NCBI GenBank assembly: GCA_963999645.1
Contig: CAXEUY010000037.1
Coordinates: 1 to 5,537, forward strand
Length of the DNA: 5,537 nucleotides
Origin: MedAcidi-G1 sp002294285
GTDB lineage: Bacteria > Actinomycetota > Acidimicrobiia > Acidimicrobiales > MedAcidi-G1
Direction of reading: 5' to 3'
The translations under genes were made by a program, and so were the position numbers. The notes beneath the pieces were generated by a model. That model had not been told where the DNA came from, did not search any database, and saw nothing but the letters and a program-made list of their open reading frames with translations. This document shows, in pieces, positions 5,371 through 5,537 of this stretch; positions within the stretch are counted from its first letter, which is position 1, and each line of letters opens with the position of its first letter.

Positions 5371-5537
5371 TTATTTTAAATAAAAAACAGCTACTGGAAA
5401 TCTGTCTTGTTCATGGAGTCCAGTTGAGTAAACCTGAACACCCTTGTACGTAGGTTTAGAAATAATTCCAGATATAACGTCGTCGCTGAAACGAGTTTCA
5501 AAGTTCTGATTAGAGAAGTGATTTGGGTTAATACCAA
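5371..5537 (-). CDS. Unrecognised protein, C-terminal fragment
   Basis: An open frame enters from the right edge and ends at a TAA (5373-5371), giving 54 residues of a larger leftward gene. The fragment begins GINPNHFSNQNF, continues through RFSDDVISGI and STGLHEQDRFPV and ends AVFYLK. The residue mix is protein-like, with alternating hydrophobic and polar positions suggesting beta-strands near the end. The other two minus-strand frames are worse: one stops at once and the other reads as an odd Leu/Thr-rich string. I do not recognise the family. It is convergent with the cluster and so probably unrelated in regulation. Confidence 0.6.
   Translation of the reverse strand, partial: GINPNHFSNQNFETRFSDDVISGIISKPTYKGVQVYSTGLHEQDRFPVAVFYLK

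Noticed and set aside
5371..5385. AT-rich near-palindrome at the end of the right-hand gene
   Set aside because: It overlaps the last codons and stop of that gene and is too AT-only and imperfect to call a site.

Overview
The window looks like a stretch of bacterial chromosome of moderate GC (mid-40s percent by eye, lower in the membrane-protein gene). No ribosomal RNA, tRNA, transposase or CRISPR array is visible. One promoter appears to give a leaderless mRNA starting at GTG, and two stem-loops lack U-tracts. Both habits are common in actinobacteria, so a low-GC actinobacterium is a possible but unproven host.

Layout: the left part is transcribed leftwards. It holds the 5' end of an FAD-dependent oxidoreductase of the sarcosine/dimethylglycine dehydrogenase type (1-146) and, upstream of it, a Nudix protein with a C-terminal winged helix of the NrtR type (327-1061). 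A 98-bp divergent intergenic region separates the Nudix gene from a rightward gene cluster. It contains two back-to-back promoters and three copies of a 10-bp box (AACTTGRYAA), two of them forming a palindrome across the rightward promoter.

The rightward cluster encodes an ADP-ribosylglycohydrolase fused to a von Willebrand A domain (1160-3124), a dual-specificity-type phosphatase (3246-3869), an HDAC-superfamily deacetylase (3860-4792, overlapping the phosphatase gene by 10 bp) and a small multi-pass membrane protein (4798-5307). A perfect 13-bp stem-loop lies between the first and second genes. The right edge holds the 3' end of an unrecognised leftward gene (5371-5537), convergent with the cluster.

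Interpretation (inference): three enzymes that remove chemical groups, namely ADP-ribose, phosphate and acetyl, sit in one cluster. Beside it, divergently transcribed, is a regulator whose family binds ADP-ribose. This could be a protein-modification eraser module, or a pathway that breaks down ADP-ribose derivatives such as O-acetyl-ADP-ribose or ADP-ribose phosphates under control of an ADP-ribose sensor. The VWA domain could act as a metal-dependent docking module, and the membrane protein could tether or report for the system. No individual family is new; the combination and the glycohydrolase-VWA fusion are what deserve attention.
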